Source: Chryseolinea soli (GTDB taxonomy: Bacteria; Bacteroidota; Bacteroidia; Cytophagales; Cyclobacteriaceae). Taken from it: a stretch of DNA of 64,000 bases. Position numbers and translations under genes: made by a program. The notes beneath the pieces are model-generated. The model ran no database searches and had not been told where the DNA came from. It saw nothing but the letters and a program-made list of their open reading frames with translations. This document shows positions 25,512 to 35,552 of this stretch, piece by piece; position 1 is the first letter of the stretch, and the number at the start of each line of letters is the position of its first letter. The stretch covers positions 2,418,001-2,482,000 of the forward strand of contig NZ_CP032382.1 of the NCBI RefSeq assembly GCF_003589925.1. The letters run 5' to 3'.

Positions 25512-27818
25512 CTATGGTTGCGTCGATCGGGCATGATCATCTTTGTTTGTGCCCCATTCTTTGCTTGGCGAAGGCCCCATTTGGATCTCCAGGCGACCAC
25601 CTTTGACAATATCTGAATGTGTCAGATATGTTTTAGTATAGGGACTTCCATTGAGCACCATGCGTTGAATGTAAATATTTTCAGCCGCGTTGTTCTCGAC
25701 CTCGATGTCGAAATAGGTGTTGTCAGAAACTCTTATCCGGGCACGATCCACCGCCGGGCTTCCGAAAACATACATGCCATTGGCCGGATTCACAGGATAA
25801 AAACCCAATGAAGAAAAAATATACCATGCCGACATTTGGCCAACGTCTTCATTTCCTGGAATGCCGTCGGGTGCATCGTGATAAAATTGATCTAAGACGT
25901 TGCGCACGGTTTTCGCAGTTTTCCATGGAGAGCCGGTGTAGCCGTAGAGGTATGCGATGTGATGGCTGGGCTCATTTCCAATGGCATATTGCCCGATCAA
26001 CCCGGTGATGTCGGCCGACGCTTCTTCGCCCATGCTCTCGTTCACCACGAACAGGGAATCGAGTTTTTCTACGAAGGCTTTTTCGCCACCCAACAGTTGC
26101 ATGAGCCCTTCAACATCCTGTGGTACCAGCCAGGTGTATTGCCAGGCGTTCCCTTCGCAAAAGTCATCCTTCATATGTTTTGCCGACACCGGGCTGAAGG
26201 GCGTGCGCCACGCACCGTTGGCCATCTTTCCGCGCATGAAGCGGGTCTTGGGGTCAAAGTATTGTTTGTAGTTGCCGGCGCGTTTGATGAAGTATTGATA
26301 TTGTTTTTCATCGCCCAGTTTCCGGGCAACCTGTGCGGCACACCAGTCGTTGATGGAATATTCCAATCCAAGGGCAACGCTTTCTACGATGCTATCGGCT
26401 GGAATGTAGCCAAGTTGGTTCACGAAGGGCAAACCTCGCTCGTTCACTTGCGTGGAAGCCATCATAGCCTCCAATGCTTTTTTTTCGTCTACGTTGGCAA
26501 TGCCTTTCAATACAGCATCGGCGATCACCGGAAAGCTGCTGTTGCCGGGCATGGTGTTGGTTTCATTTCCCCAGAGATGCCAAATGGGAAGTTTTCCCTG
26601 TTGCTCCTGAATTTTCAACATGGAGTTGATCATGTCTCCAACGCGATCGGGATTGATGATCGTGTGCAATTGATGTGTGGCCCGGTAAGTGTCCCAGAGC
26701 GAAAAGGTGGTGAGGTTTGTGAAGCTCGTGTCATGGTGAACCTGCTTGTCGCTTCCCCGGTAGTCGCCATTGACGTCGTTAAAAATGGAAGGGGCGATCA
26801 TCGTATGGTACAATGCCGTGTAGAAGATCCGTTGTTGCGATTTGGTCTTGGTGTGCACTTGAATGGCTCCTAACGCGTGGTTCCACAAGCGATCGGCGTT
26901 TTCTACGACGGCGTCGAAGTTCCAATGTGGAATTTCCTGGCGGATATTCAAGGCTGCATTCTGCGCACTTACGGGAGAGATCCCAATTTTTACAAGGACA
27001 GGCTTTTCAGTGTCCAGTTTAATAACCGCCTTTGTTCTTTTGCCGGTCAAGGTTTTTCCGTTCACCACCGTGTCGCCTTTGGCCAGGACGAGTTGGCTTA
27101 TGGGTGTTGAAAAGATGGCTGTAAAAAAGACGCGCTGATCAGGGGCCCATCCTTTCGAATACCGGTAGCCCGCGAGAGTGGAATCATTAACCTGTTCAAC
27201 GTGCGTTTCGACGGGCGAGTCCCACCCGATGCCTTCCCCCAGATCAATCACGATATGTCCGTTCTTTCCAGGAAAGGTGTAGCGATGAAACCCAACGCGT
27301 TCCGAAGCGGTCAATTCCACGTTGATGTTATAACGACTTAGCTTGACCGAGTAATAGCCTGGCTTTACCTTCTCGTTCGCGTGCGTATACTTTGATGCAT
27401 AGCCACTCTCGGGAGCCTCGGGCGTCCCTTTCGTATACTTCACCTCACCCATGGCCGGAATCACCAGGATATCGCCCAGATCGCCAATGCCCGTTCCGCT
27501 CAGATGGGTATGTGAGAAGCCGACCACGATGGAGTCGGAGTAATGATATCCCGAACACCAATCCCAACCGCGCGCAAAGTTCACAGGGCCGAGTTGAACA
27601 GCACCAAACGGAACATTTGCGCCAACAAAAACATGCCCATGGCCACCACTTCCAATATAGGGGTCAACGAATTGCGTGTAAGCCACGGTGTCCTCAGCGC
27701 CCGGCGTCTTTTCTTTTTCGGGATGACATTGTGTGAACAAGAAGCAAGAAAGGATCAGAAGCGTTAACGCGCCATGGGAGCGTGTCTTGGTTGCCCTATG
27801 GGCATATGGTGTACGCAT
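25512..27818 (-). CDS. GH92 family alpha-mannosidase lipoprotein
   Basis: Starting at the ATG at 27816-27818, a 768-residue exported lipoprotein (lipobox LFTQC). It has the GH92 marks: DPYIGSGGHGHVFVGANVPF near the N-terminus, GFSHTHLSGTG, the WHLWGNETNTMPGN segment, and GNEDVGQMSAWYIFSSLGFYP near the C-terminus. GH92 enzymes are calcium-dependent exo-mannosidases, mostly for alpha-1,2 (also 1,3) bonds in high-mannose N-glycans. It sits between SusD and GH18 in one operon. The start of the longer frame at 27908 lacks a signal peptide and was not used. Confidence 0.95.
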   Translation of the reverse strand: MRTPYAHRATKTRSHGALTLLILSCFLFTQCHPEKEKTPGAEDTVAYTQFVDPYIGSGGHGHVFVGANVPFGAVQLGPVNFARGWDWCSGYHYSDSIVVGFSHTHLSGTGIGDLGDILVIPAMGEVKYTKGTPEAPESGYASKYTHANEKVKPGYYSVKLSRYNINVELTASERVGFHRYTFPGKNGHIVIDLGEGIGWDSPVETHVEQVNDSTLAGYRYSKGWAPDQRVFFTAIFSTPISQLVLAKGDTVVNGKTLTGKRTKAVIKLDTEKPVLVKIGISPVSAQNAALNIRQEIPHWNFDAVVENADRLWNHALGAIQVHTKTKSQQRIFYTALYHTMIAPSIFNDVNGDYRGSDKQVHHDTSFTNLTTFSLWDTYRATHQLHTIINPDRVGDMINSMLKIQEQQGKLPIWHLWGNETNTMPGNSSFPVIADAVLKGIANVDEKKALEAMMASTQVNERGLPFVNQLGYIPADSIVESVALGLEYSINDWCAAQVARKLGDEKQYQYFIKRAGNYKQYFDPKTRFMRGKMANGAWRTPFSPVSAKHMKDDFCEGNAWQYTWLVPQDVEGLMQLLGGEKAFVEKLDSLFVVNESMGEEASADITGLIGQYAIGNEPSHHIAYLYGYTGSPWKTAKTVRNVLDQFYHDAPDGIPGNEDVGQMSAWYIFSSLGFYPVNPANGMYVFGSPAVDRARIRVSDNTYFDIEVENNAAENIYIQRMVLNGSPYTKTYLTHSDIVKGGRLEIQMGPSPSKEWGTNKDDHARSTQP

Positions 27819-27929
27819 GCGAGAGTTTGTCCGTTTGAGGATTGTTTTGATTAGGTTCCGATTGAGGGCCTGTTGTAAATGGAATCGCTTTTCGAGGCGT
27901 AAACACACAGACGGATTTATGCGGGCTCT

Positions 27930-29519
27930 TTAAAAATTTCCACCCTCAATATCCCACCAAAGGCGGGTTCCTCCATCATCCGGTCCGCGAAGATGTTGCA
28001 GCGCGCCTTCAATGCCTTGCCGGTTCGTACTGTATTCGTTTTGCGGATAGCTCAGCCGCCGGATTTGCACGTCGGTATCAATTTTACCACCGCTTTTATT
28101 CACGACAACCGTGAACAACTTCGGATAGCCCGTGCGCCGGAATCCCGTCCATGCTTCCTGTCCTTCGGGGAACGTCGCCAGCCATTTTTGCGTCATGATC
28201 TTATCCAGCTTTTCTTCTTTTGAAAGATTGTCATCCCATTTAATGGTCACCGTGGAAACGGCCGGACTATTATTGCTGGAATTTTTCGGATCGACGTAGG
28301 CAGCTTGCATGCTGACATCGTCCTGGAGATAATTTCCGATTTCCACGCCCCATTGTCTCATGGACACTTGCACGCCGGTTTCATAGTTGGTCTTGGCATC
28401 GCCGGCGCCTTGCCATTCCCGCAAAGAAGCTTCCGCCTTTAAAAACCAGCTCTCGGCTGCACACATGACCGGTTGCGGCGTGAAGACGAGAAATGTTTTC
28501 TCCGTGTTCAGACTGGCGTAGGTCTTATAAGTGTCCTTTGAAGATATGGCCGATCCAATGCGAATGCCAACGTACTCTCCTGAAAATGAGGGATCGGTGG
28601 CCGGGCTGGCATAGACGGGCAACCTCGGATCATGAAAGCCAATGAGATACGACAAAATGCACGCGTTAATTCTATTGTCATCCCAATCGTGTGTGATCAT
28701 GAAGAGATCACTCGTTCCGTTGGTGGAGTTAATGGCCGCATCATCGTCAGGGTGGGCCATGAGTCCACCCGTGTCGTTAAGCGCTTTCTCTCCCTGCATT
28801 TTGGCCAATTGGGGATCGGCTTTCACAATGTGCATGGCAAGCCGCAAGCGCAGTGAGTTTGCAAATTTTATCCATTTCGTGTAGTCGCCACCAAAGATCA
28901 AATCGACGCTTCGAAAGGGGGCTTCACCCGGATGTTGTGTTACAAATGTTTTCAGGTTGGCCACGGCAGTGTCCAACTCCTGGAAGAATTGTCCATACAC
29001 GCTGAGCTCCGTGTCATAAGGCGTGTAGGTGGTCGATGTCCCAACTTTACTATAGGGAATGGGGCCAAACTTATCCGTCACTCTGTGCATGGCTTCCACT
29101 TTGATAATTAGAGCGATGGCCCAGAGGTCTGGAGATCTTTCACGCGTTCCAAGCTTGGCCAGTTTGAGGATGGGCGACATGATGCTGATGTACATCGCGT
29201 CAAACCCGTCGCGATTCCAACTATCTACCAGAAAATAGTTCAGGTTATAGTCGGCCATAAATGGCGTGGGACACATCATGTAACCCGAGTAAGCATCCGT
29301 GCTCAGGTTTTGCGCGGTCTGATACTTTTCGAAAATTTTCCGTTGCAGGGGTTTAAAGACGGTGATGGGATCTACCTCGTCGTCCGAGATCCCGGTGGGG
29401 TCGGTGTTATATTCTTCAAATTTACCTGTGCAACGAAGCAAGACCAGACAGACCATGCAAAACACGATCAGCGAAGTCGCCATCCGGATAGCTCGTTTTA
29501 CAGGTTCAGACCAAGTCAT
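27930..29519 (-). CDS. SusD/RagB-like nutrient-binding lipoprotein
   Basis: A 529-residue SusD-like protein, of the SusD-like_2 type judged by the N-terminal CTGKFEEYNTDPTG after the lipidated Cys (about residue 30). It has TPR-like helices (VKADPQLAKMQGEKALNDTG, CAAESWFLKAEASLREW) and the end GFRRTGYPKL. SusD caps the SusC porin on the outer membrane and binds the glycan. The gene starts 5 bp after the SusC stop codon. The ATG at 29519 is kept; a later in-frame ATG (residue 13) directly precedes the hydrophobic core and may be the true start. Confidence 0.92.
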   Translation of the reverse strand: MTWSEPVKRAIRMATSLIVFCMVCLVLLRCTGKFEEYNTDPTGISDDEVDPITVFKPLQRKIFEKYQTAQNLSTDAYSGYMMCPTPFMADYNLNYFLVDSWNRDGFDAMYISIMSPILKLAKLGTRERSPDLWAIALIIKVEAMHRVTDKFGPIPYSKVGTSTTYTPYDTELSVYGQFFQELDTAVANLKTFVTQHPGEAPFRSVDLIFGGDYTKWIKFANSLRLRLAMHIVKADPQLAKMQGEKALNDTGGLMAHPDDDAAINSTNGTSDLFMITHDWDDNRINACILSYLIGFHDPRLPVYASPATDPSFSGEYVGIRIGSAISSKDTYKTYASLNTEKTFLVFTPQPVMCAAESWFLKAEASLREWQGAGDAKTNYETGVQVSMRQWGVEIGNYLQDDVSMQAAYVDPKNSSNNSPAVSTVTIKWDDNLSKEEKLDKIMTQKWLATFPEGQEAWTGFRRTGYPKLFTVVVNKSGGKIDTDVQIRRLSYPQNEYSTNRQGIEGALQHLRGPDDGGTRLWWDIEGGNF

Positions 29520-29524
29520 AGCGT

Positions 29525-32500
29525 TTAAATCGTAACATTCAAGGCAAAGCCAATATTTCGAATGGCAGGCTGGCTGAAGATGTCAATGCCGGATAAACCA
29601 TTCCCGGTGGACATCAGCAGCTCGGGATCGTAGGGGGCTTCCCGATACAGGTAAAGCAAATTACGCCCGGTCAGGGACAAACGCAATTTCGATATGCCGT
29701 ATTTCCGGACGGGAATGGAGTAGGCCAGCGAAACTTCGCGGAGGCGTGCCACCGTCGCACTGTAGATGTAAAGTTCGGAAACGCCTTGCCGGCCGCCGAT
29801 GCTGGTATACCATTTCTGAGGATCCACTTTGGAAATGGCCTCGCCTTTTTCATTTACGCCATTCACCGACACATAACCCCTGTCGCGTGCATCACCCGTC
29901 GCTTTCGATATGCCATATTGATCCATGATGGCTTGTGTCATCGAAAAAACCTGGCCGCCGATTTTGGCGTCGATTAAAAAATTCAGCGTAAAGTTTCTAT
30001 AGGCAATGGAATTGTTCCAGCCGGTTAGCCAGTGAGGATTGGGGTTGCCCAAATAGCTAAAACTATTATTGATGCGCGGTGTTCCATCGTCGTTCAGGAC
30101 CATGCGCTGCGCGGCGTCGCGGATGACGGTGATGCCATAAATATCACCATACGAACCTCCCTTGGCCAGGACCGATTGATAGCTGGTGTTGTCGTTCGTC
30201 GTCAGTAAATATTTGTCGATTCCATTTTTTGAATCGACGTCGATAATCTTGTTGACATTGTGCGCGACGTTTATGGAGGTATTCCAACTGAAGCCCAATC
30301 CCATTCGCAGCATGTACTCCATCGAAAGCTCGACGCCTGAATTCTGCACGTTTCCACCATTCACATAGCCGGCGCTATAGGCCGTGGCAACGGAGGGCAC
30401 CACTTTAATAAATTGGTTGAAGGTGTTTGACCGATAATAATTGAACGTCAGCGCAAGCCGGTTCTCAAACAGGCGGAGGTCCGTTCCCAGTTCATAGGTC
30501 TTGGTGCGCTCCGGCTTCAAGGTCTCAAAGGGCGCCGCTGTGCTCAGGGTTACCGATCCGGTGTTATCAAAAGAGTTTACCGGATTGGTCACGTATTGGG
30601 GAACCGTATTTCCCACCTCGGCATAATTGCCTCTCACCTTAAAATAGGAAATGCGGGCGGGAAGATCTAGGGCCTCCTTGAGCAAAATGGAAAGGCCCAT
30701 CGAGGGATAAAAATAGGAGAGGTTGGGCGTAAAGGATAGGTTGGAAGACCAATCGTTGCGCCCGGTTAAGTTGAGGTGAAGCCAATCAAAGAAAGCAGCG
30801 TTGACCGTTCCAAAAATGGATTGCAATTGCGTATGGTTATCGGGATAGTTGGATACCGGATTAACCATACTGCTGGCGACAATATTTTGGGCTTTAAACA
30901 CATCGGGCATGACCAGCCCCAGGCCGGGACCAATGGCTGTTCCGTCGAGGCGACTGTCGGTGATGCTCGTGCCCACCGTGCCGTTGATCCCGAAGGATGT
31001 TGGCATGGGAATTTTAAATGCCAGCAAGGCGTCGGCATACTTTTGTTGTTGCGTCTGTGTGTTGTCACTGAATTGTCCGTTGGGACGGGCCAACGTCGCT
31101 TGCGTCCCCGAAAAAAGATTTTGCTGATAGCGGTCCATGATCTGGTCCAGGTTGCCACGCAGTTGAATATTGATCCATCGATTCACATTGAATGCCACGC
31201 GACCCGAAAGGAGAAGCCTCCGCCGGTGAGAATAGTTTGGGTTCCGGTTGATGATCCACCACGGATTTTGTTGGATGTCCTCATTGGTAAACCAGTTCTG
31301 CCGTTCATAACCAACACGGTCTGCAAATTCATATTGCTCCTTGTAAGGCGAAATATTCATCTCGCTGGGGAATAAATACAGGCCGGTTAACGGGTTAAAG
31401 TACAATCCCAGGGAAGGCGTGTTGTCGACTTTCTGGGTGATGTAGTGGAGGCCACCATCGACCACTAATCTCCGGTCGAACAACTTTTGAGTTTGTTGCA
31501 GGCTGAAATTGTTTCTCGCCAGCGTATTATGGGGCACAGGTCCTTGGCCATTGGTGTTGGCAAACGAAAGATAGGTCCTGTTTTTTTCAGAACCACTCGA
31601 GAGGTTGATCGAATTGATCACGTTGACGCCCTTGTGAAAAAACGTGTTCAGTTTGTCGCCCGACGCCGATGCAATGGGTTCACCCCAACTGTCCCGGGAG
31701 TTGCTCCCGGTCCGGCCATAGCCCGTTTGGAATTGAGGCCGGTAGCCAACATCGCTTACGAAAATATTGGAATTGAAATTCAACTCGGTGATCCCTTCTT
31801 TTGCTTTTTTCGTGGTGATGATAATGGCTCCATTGGCGGCCTGACTTCCATAGAGCGCCGCAGCCGATGCGCCCTTCAGTACGGTAATGGATTCTACATC
31901 GTCTGGATTGAGGTTTGAAATGCCATCGCCTCCGTCGACTTGGCCTCCGAACGGCGAATTGGGCTGGCCGTTTGAGTTTGAACTGTTTAACATCGGCAAC
32001 CCATCCAGCACATACAGTGGCTGATTGGATTGAGAAAATGACCGGTTTCCTCTCAGGATGACTTTTGCGGACCCTCCGATGCCCGATGCGCTGGGAAAAA
32101 TTGTCACGCCGGGCACTTTGCCGTTCAACGCATTCATCATGTTGTCGGTCTTGGAGTGCGTCAACTCTTCTGCATTGATTTGTTGTGTGCCATAGGTCAG
32201 CGATTTCTCCGGACGGGGTATGCCCATGGCGGTGATCACTACTTCGGCAAGCGAGGTGAGTTCTTCCTCCAAAACGATCACCATAGACGTTTGACTGTCA
32301 ACCTCCGCCTCATAGGTCGAGTAGCCGATGAACGAGACGACCAGTATAGAATTTGCCGGCACACTTTGAAGATTGAAATTGCCCTGAAAGTCGGTTGATG
32401 TTCCGGTCGTGGTGTTTCTAACGATGATATTAACACCGGCTAAACCGACACCTTTGGCATCGGTAACGTGTCCAGAGATCGCGATGAGCGGGATTCCATT

Positions 32501-32866
32501 TTCGAGCGAGGGTGCATCCCCAGGTTGACCAGCTGATTTTGACAGGACAATGTATTCGTTGTCATCCTGTATTTTGTATTCAATGTTTAAGGGAAGCAGG
32601 AGTTGATCGAGGATTTCAGCGAGCGTTTTCCCATCGGTTTCGGTCGATACAACCCTGGTGACGTCTATTTGATTTACGCTGTAGACAAACCTTACCCGGG
32701 TTGCGACCTCCAGCGTCTCCAACGCTTTTTTTAAAGTGATGTGTTGCAGGTTGAAGGAAACTTGTCTTTCAAGGACACTTTGCGCTTTGGCACGTTGGGC
32801 CAGGAACGTCATGCAGCAAAATAGCAGTATGGTATGCAGAACACATGCCTTGATTATTGCATTCAT
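29525..32866 (-). CDS. SusC/RagA TonB-dependent transporter with STN domain
   Basis: A 1113-residue outer-membrane transporter. After the signal peptide (1-28) come an STN domain (about 35-105, LKKALETLEVATRVRFVY), a carboxypeptidase-regulatory-like domain (about 128-210), a TonB-box-like stretch (LAEVVITAMGI), a plug (NALNGKVPGVTIF, LYGSQAANGAIIITTKK) and a 22-strand barrel with the terminal IGFALNVTI. The STN domain is the part that signals to a FecR-like anti-sigma factor, and the FecR gene lies just upstream. It imports the N-glycan fragments made by GH18 and GH92, with energy from TonB. Confidence 0.95.
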   Translation of the reverse strand: MNAIIKACVLHTILLFCCMTFLAQRAKAQSVLERQVSFNLQHITLKKALETLEVATRVRFVYSVNQIDVTRVVSTETDGKTLAEILDQLLLPLNIEYKIQDDNEYIVLSKSAGQPGDAPSLENGIPLIAISGHVTDAKGVGLAGVNIIVRNTTTGTSTDFQGNFNLQSVPANSILVVSFIGYSTYEAEVDSQTSMVIVLEEELTSLAEVVITAMGIPRPEKSLTYGTQQINAEELTHSKTDNMMNALNGKVPGVTIFPSASGIGGSAKVILRGNRSFSQSNQPLYVLDGLPMLNSSNSNGQPNSPFGGQVDGGDGISNLNPDDVESITVLKGASAAALYGSQAANGAIIITTKKAKEGITELNFNSNIFVSDVGYRPQFQTGYGRTGSNSRDSWGEPIASASGDKLNTFFHKGVNVINSINLSSGSEKNRTYLSFANTNGQGPVPHNTLARNNFSLQQTQKLFDRRLVVDGGLHYITQKVDNTPSLGLYFNPLTGLYLFPSEMNISPYKEQYEFADRVGYERQNWFTNEDIQQNPWWIINRNPNYSHRRRLLLSGRVAFNVNRWINIQLRGNLDQIMDRYQQNLFSGTQATLARPNGQFSDNTQTQQQKYADALLAFKIPMPTSFGINGTVGTSITDSRLDGTAIGPGLGLVMPDVFKAQNIVASSMVNPVSNYPDNHTQLQSIFGTVNAAFFDWLHLNLTGRNDWSSNLSFTPNLSYFYPSMGLSILLKEALDLPARISYFKVRGNYAEVGNTVPQYVTNPVNSFDNTGSVTLSTAAPFETLKPERTKTYELGTDLRLFENRLALTFNYYRSNTFNQFIKVVPSVATAYSAGYVNGGNVQNSGVELSMEYMLRMGLGFSWNTSINVAHNVNKIIDVDSKNGIDKYLLTTNDNTSYQSVLAKGGSYGDIYGITVIRDAAQRMVLNDDGTPRINNSFSYLGNPNPHWLTGWNNSIAYRNFTLNFLIDAKIGGQVFSMTQAIMDQYGISKATGDARDRGYVSVNGVNEKGEAISKVDPQKWYTSIGGRQGVSELYIYSATVARLREVSLAYSIPVRKYGISKLRLSLTGRNLLYLYREAPYDPELLMSTGNGLSGIDIFSQPAIRNIGFALNVTI

Positions 32867-33075
32867 ACGGCTCCCGTTCAGGTTCTTCTCGCGCGCCGTG
32901 CTTCAGGCCGGATACGCATTCATAGTTTGGAGCCTAAATTACGCCCTTTGTGGCGAAACTTAAAACGATTGCGATAAACAAAAAATAGCGAACGACAAGG
33001 GTCAATTACGGGAGATTACTGTGTGCCTCACACACCATGAAAATCGACAACATGGGCGTGTTGCAAACGAATGTT

Positions 33076-34047
33076 TCATCGGCATCCTTCACCGGTCAGT
33101 TGAACGGTGTTGCCGCTGATGGTATAGCGAACGCCCAGGGCCTGGCCGATCATATCCAATGTATTCTCGAGCGATTGATCTGAAAAATTTGCCCGGATCT
33201 TGCATGCCCGCAAGCCTTCATTGCTGAACGAAACGGTGACATCGAACTTTTCCTCGATGCGGTGTACTGCCGTTTCCAGGGAAACGTCATCGAAGATCAT
33301 TTCATACTCCGTTCCGTCGATCGTGGCTTTCTTTTCTTCGACGGCCAGGGTTTCCTTCGAGATGCTTGACGTCGCTTCATCGTAGATCGCCTTCTCATTG
33401 GGCAAAACCACTTTTCCCTGGGGATCGTTGACGGAGGTGAAGGACACTTTTCCCGTCAACACGGTGAGCTCAACGCGCGTGGGAGAGGACTTCAGATTAA
33501 AGCTCGTTCCCAGCACGGTGGTCGTCACGTGGCCAGACTGGATGATAAACGGGTGGCGGGGGTCTTTGGCGACTTCAAATAAGGCTTCGCCATGGAGCGT
33601 CACGTTTCGCGTGTTTCCGGCAAAGGCAGACGGCGATTCCAACGAACTTTTACCCTTCAGCCAAACCAAGCTACCATCGGGCAGGCTCACCTTGGTAGTC
33701 GTTCCGTCGCTGGTATACGTTCTCAGGTCGTTTGAATTTGATCCAAGACGCCAAGCCAAAAATCCGACGGATGAAACGATGAGTAGGGAGGCTGCTATTT
33801 TTAACCATTTCCAATTTCCGGCCGGGGCAAGCGTTGAATTCTCTTGGTCAACGGGAGGGGTATCTGCGGAAGGTTTTATTTTGTGGAGGAGCTTATCTTT
33901 TAATCGACTCTTGTCTGTATCCGTAAGCGGGGAGTTCATTCCGGTATCGACGCTGTTGAACCAATCGTCCACCAATTTCTTTTCCTCATTGGTGAGTTGA
34001 TCTTTTTTGTACAACTCGATCAAGCGATCAAAGCCAAACTCGTTCAT
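33076..34047 (-). CDS. FecR-family anti-sigma factor
   Basis: A 323-residue inner-membrane protein. The N-terminal cytoplasmic part (1-85, ELYKKDQLTNEEKKLVDDWF) binds the ECF sigma factor. One membrane helix (about 86-103, IAASLLIVSSVGFLAW) leads to a periplasmic FecR domain (TKVSLPDGSLVWLKGKSSL, GEALFEVAKDPRHPFII) and a DUF4974 end (LETAVHRIEEKFDVTVSF), which contacts the STN domain of SusC. The gene precedes SusC by 209 bp and is divergent from the sigma gene at 34612. Confidence 0.94.
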   Translation of the reverse strand: MNEFGFDRLIELYKKDQLTNEEKKLVDDWFNSVDTGMNSPLTDTDKSRLKDKLLHKIKPSADTPPVDQENSTLAPAGNWKWLKIAASLLIVSSVGFLAWRLGSNSNDLRTYTSDGTTTKVSLPDGSLVWLKGKSSLESPSAFAGNTRNVTLHGEALFEVAKDPRHPFIIQSGHVTTTVLGTSFNLKSSPTRVELTVLTGKVSFTSVNDPQGKVVLPNEKAIYDEATSSISKETLAVEEKKATIDGTEYEMIFDDVSLETAVHRIEEKFDVTVSFSNEGLRACKIRANFSDQSLENTLDMIGQALGVRYTISGNTVQLTGEGCR

Positions 34048-34611
34048 AACATACAGACATTTAATAACCAGACCTCATTGCTATATCGCCCCAACCAGAG
34101 GGATACACACAGTCAAACTCAATATCTTTTTCACATTTCGCTTTGGAAGAACTTCCATCGCCATGCAAATCGGCTGGGCGCAAAGTTAACACATTCTCAA
34201 ACGTTGCCATAATGGCGCGTGATACCTTCCAGGCCAAGAGCCCTCGCTTTCGTCCCGGGTTTGTGCCGATGTCGCACCATGGAATCCATCAGCAGCATTC
34301 GTTTGCGTTAACGGGGTTATCAAAATGTGTACAAAAAAAGATGCTCCACGAAAAAAAATGTTGTGATTTAACTTAACATTGATGAAGCACAGGGATTAAT
34401 TAGACATAATCGTGTGCCATGGAATAAACACATAGTCAATTTTAAAATATTTTTTATTATGCTCTATTTCAATTAGTTACGAGCAAAATGAAGGACGTTG
34501 CGCCGTCTTAAAAAAGAGGAACGAAAGACATGACCGGGAACACATCAATCAAAATTCACCTTCTTTAATTCGAATACGTAAACTTTCTGTTATTTTAGTT
34601 ACCGATACATT
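34048..34611. other. divergent promoter region between FecR and ECF sigma
   Basis: A 564-bp gap, AT-rich near the sigma gene. It must contain the promoters of both divergent units. No clear repeat or hairpin was found, and no gene-like frame. Confidence 0.5.
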
Positions 34612-35190
34612 ATGGAAACAACGGGCAGTCATCGTGATCTGGTCACTTCACTAAAGGAAGGAAACGAAAAATCGTTCGAGCTGATCTATGATCTACTGGC
34701 CAATCGCCTATACCTTTTCATCTTAAGGAAAGTAGGAATCAAGGAGACTGCCGAGGAGATCCTGCAGGAGGTGTTTGTTGCGCTTTGGAACAATCGACAT
34801 ACGATGGATGCCAATACATTCCTGGATCCTTACTTATTTAAAATAGCGAAGAACAAGATTTTTAGCTTCATGCGTTCTGAGCATGTCCGGAAGAAATATG
34901 CCGCCGAGTTCAGCTTGTTCATGCAAAAGTACAGCGACAATTCGCTGGAGGAGCTGATGGACGTAAAGGATCTTCATCAAGTGCTGCATGAGCGGATTTC
35001 CGAATTGCCCGACAAGTGTCAAACCGCTTTCCGGATGAGCCGGATGGAGCATGCCTCCATTTCCCAGATTGCCGAACAGATGAATATCTCGACGCGTACC
35101 GTTGAAAACTATATCACCCAGGCCTTGCGTCATCTGCGAACGCATCTGAATACCCTGTTCGCATTATTCTTTTCCCTGCTTCTTATTTAG
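34612..35190 (+). CDS. ECF RNA polymerase sigma factor
   Basis: A 192-residue sigma-70 of the extracytoplasmic-function class. Region 2 (about 20-90, FELIYDLLANRLYLFILRKV, ETAEEILQEVFVALW) and region 4 (about 125-180, LPDKCQTAFRMSRMEHASIS, STRTVENYITQALRHLR) are plain. A hydrophobic tail (LFALFFSLLLI) is common in Bacteroidota members. It is divergent from FecR and should be released when SusC senses its glycan, then transcribe the PUL genes. Confidence 0.95.
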   Translation: METTGSHRDLVTSLKEGNEKSFELIYDLLANRLYLFILRKVGIKETAEEILQEVFVALWNNRHTMDANTFLDPYLFKIAKNKIFSFMRSEHVRKKYAAEFSLFMQKYSDNSLEELMDVKDLHQVLHERISELPDKCQTAFRMSRMEHASISQIAEQMNISTRTVENYITQALRHLRTHLNTLFALFFSLLLI

Positions 35191-35552
35191 CAAAAGCATT
35201 TCAGCCGGTCAATCAAAGCATTGAAGTCGCCTGGTTGCGCAAATTTCCTCTTATGATAATGGTGCGTCTTCTTATATAGAGGTGCCATCACTTTCTGGTC
35301 AGGCCGCTTTTGAACGTTGGCGATAGGGATACGTATGTGCCCGCCATTCCGCACACCTCTTTTTTCTCTGTTATAGCCGGATTTGCCTCCGTGTGCCGTG
35401 TCTCAAGATCTTCTGAAAAAAGAAATTCACCGGACTATGTGTGTTTGGCTTTTGAGAAACGATCTAGTGCGTAACGAGGGTTGGCACTCAGCGACGAGGG
35501 TCGGCCTAAGGCAGTCTAAACTAATCACTTAACTTTTTTTAAAAATCAGCCT
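35191..35552. other. intergenic leader region of the second SusC
   Basis: A 362-bp gap between the sigma gene and the second susC, both on the plus strand. No hairpin terminator or gene is visible. The GTTGGCACTCAGCGACGAGG and GGGTCGGCC pieces near 35480-35510 form a short direct repeat of GCGACGAGGGT type. Confidence 0.35.
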
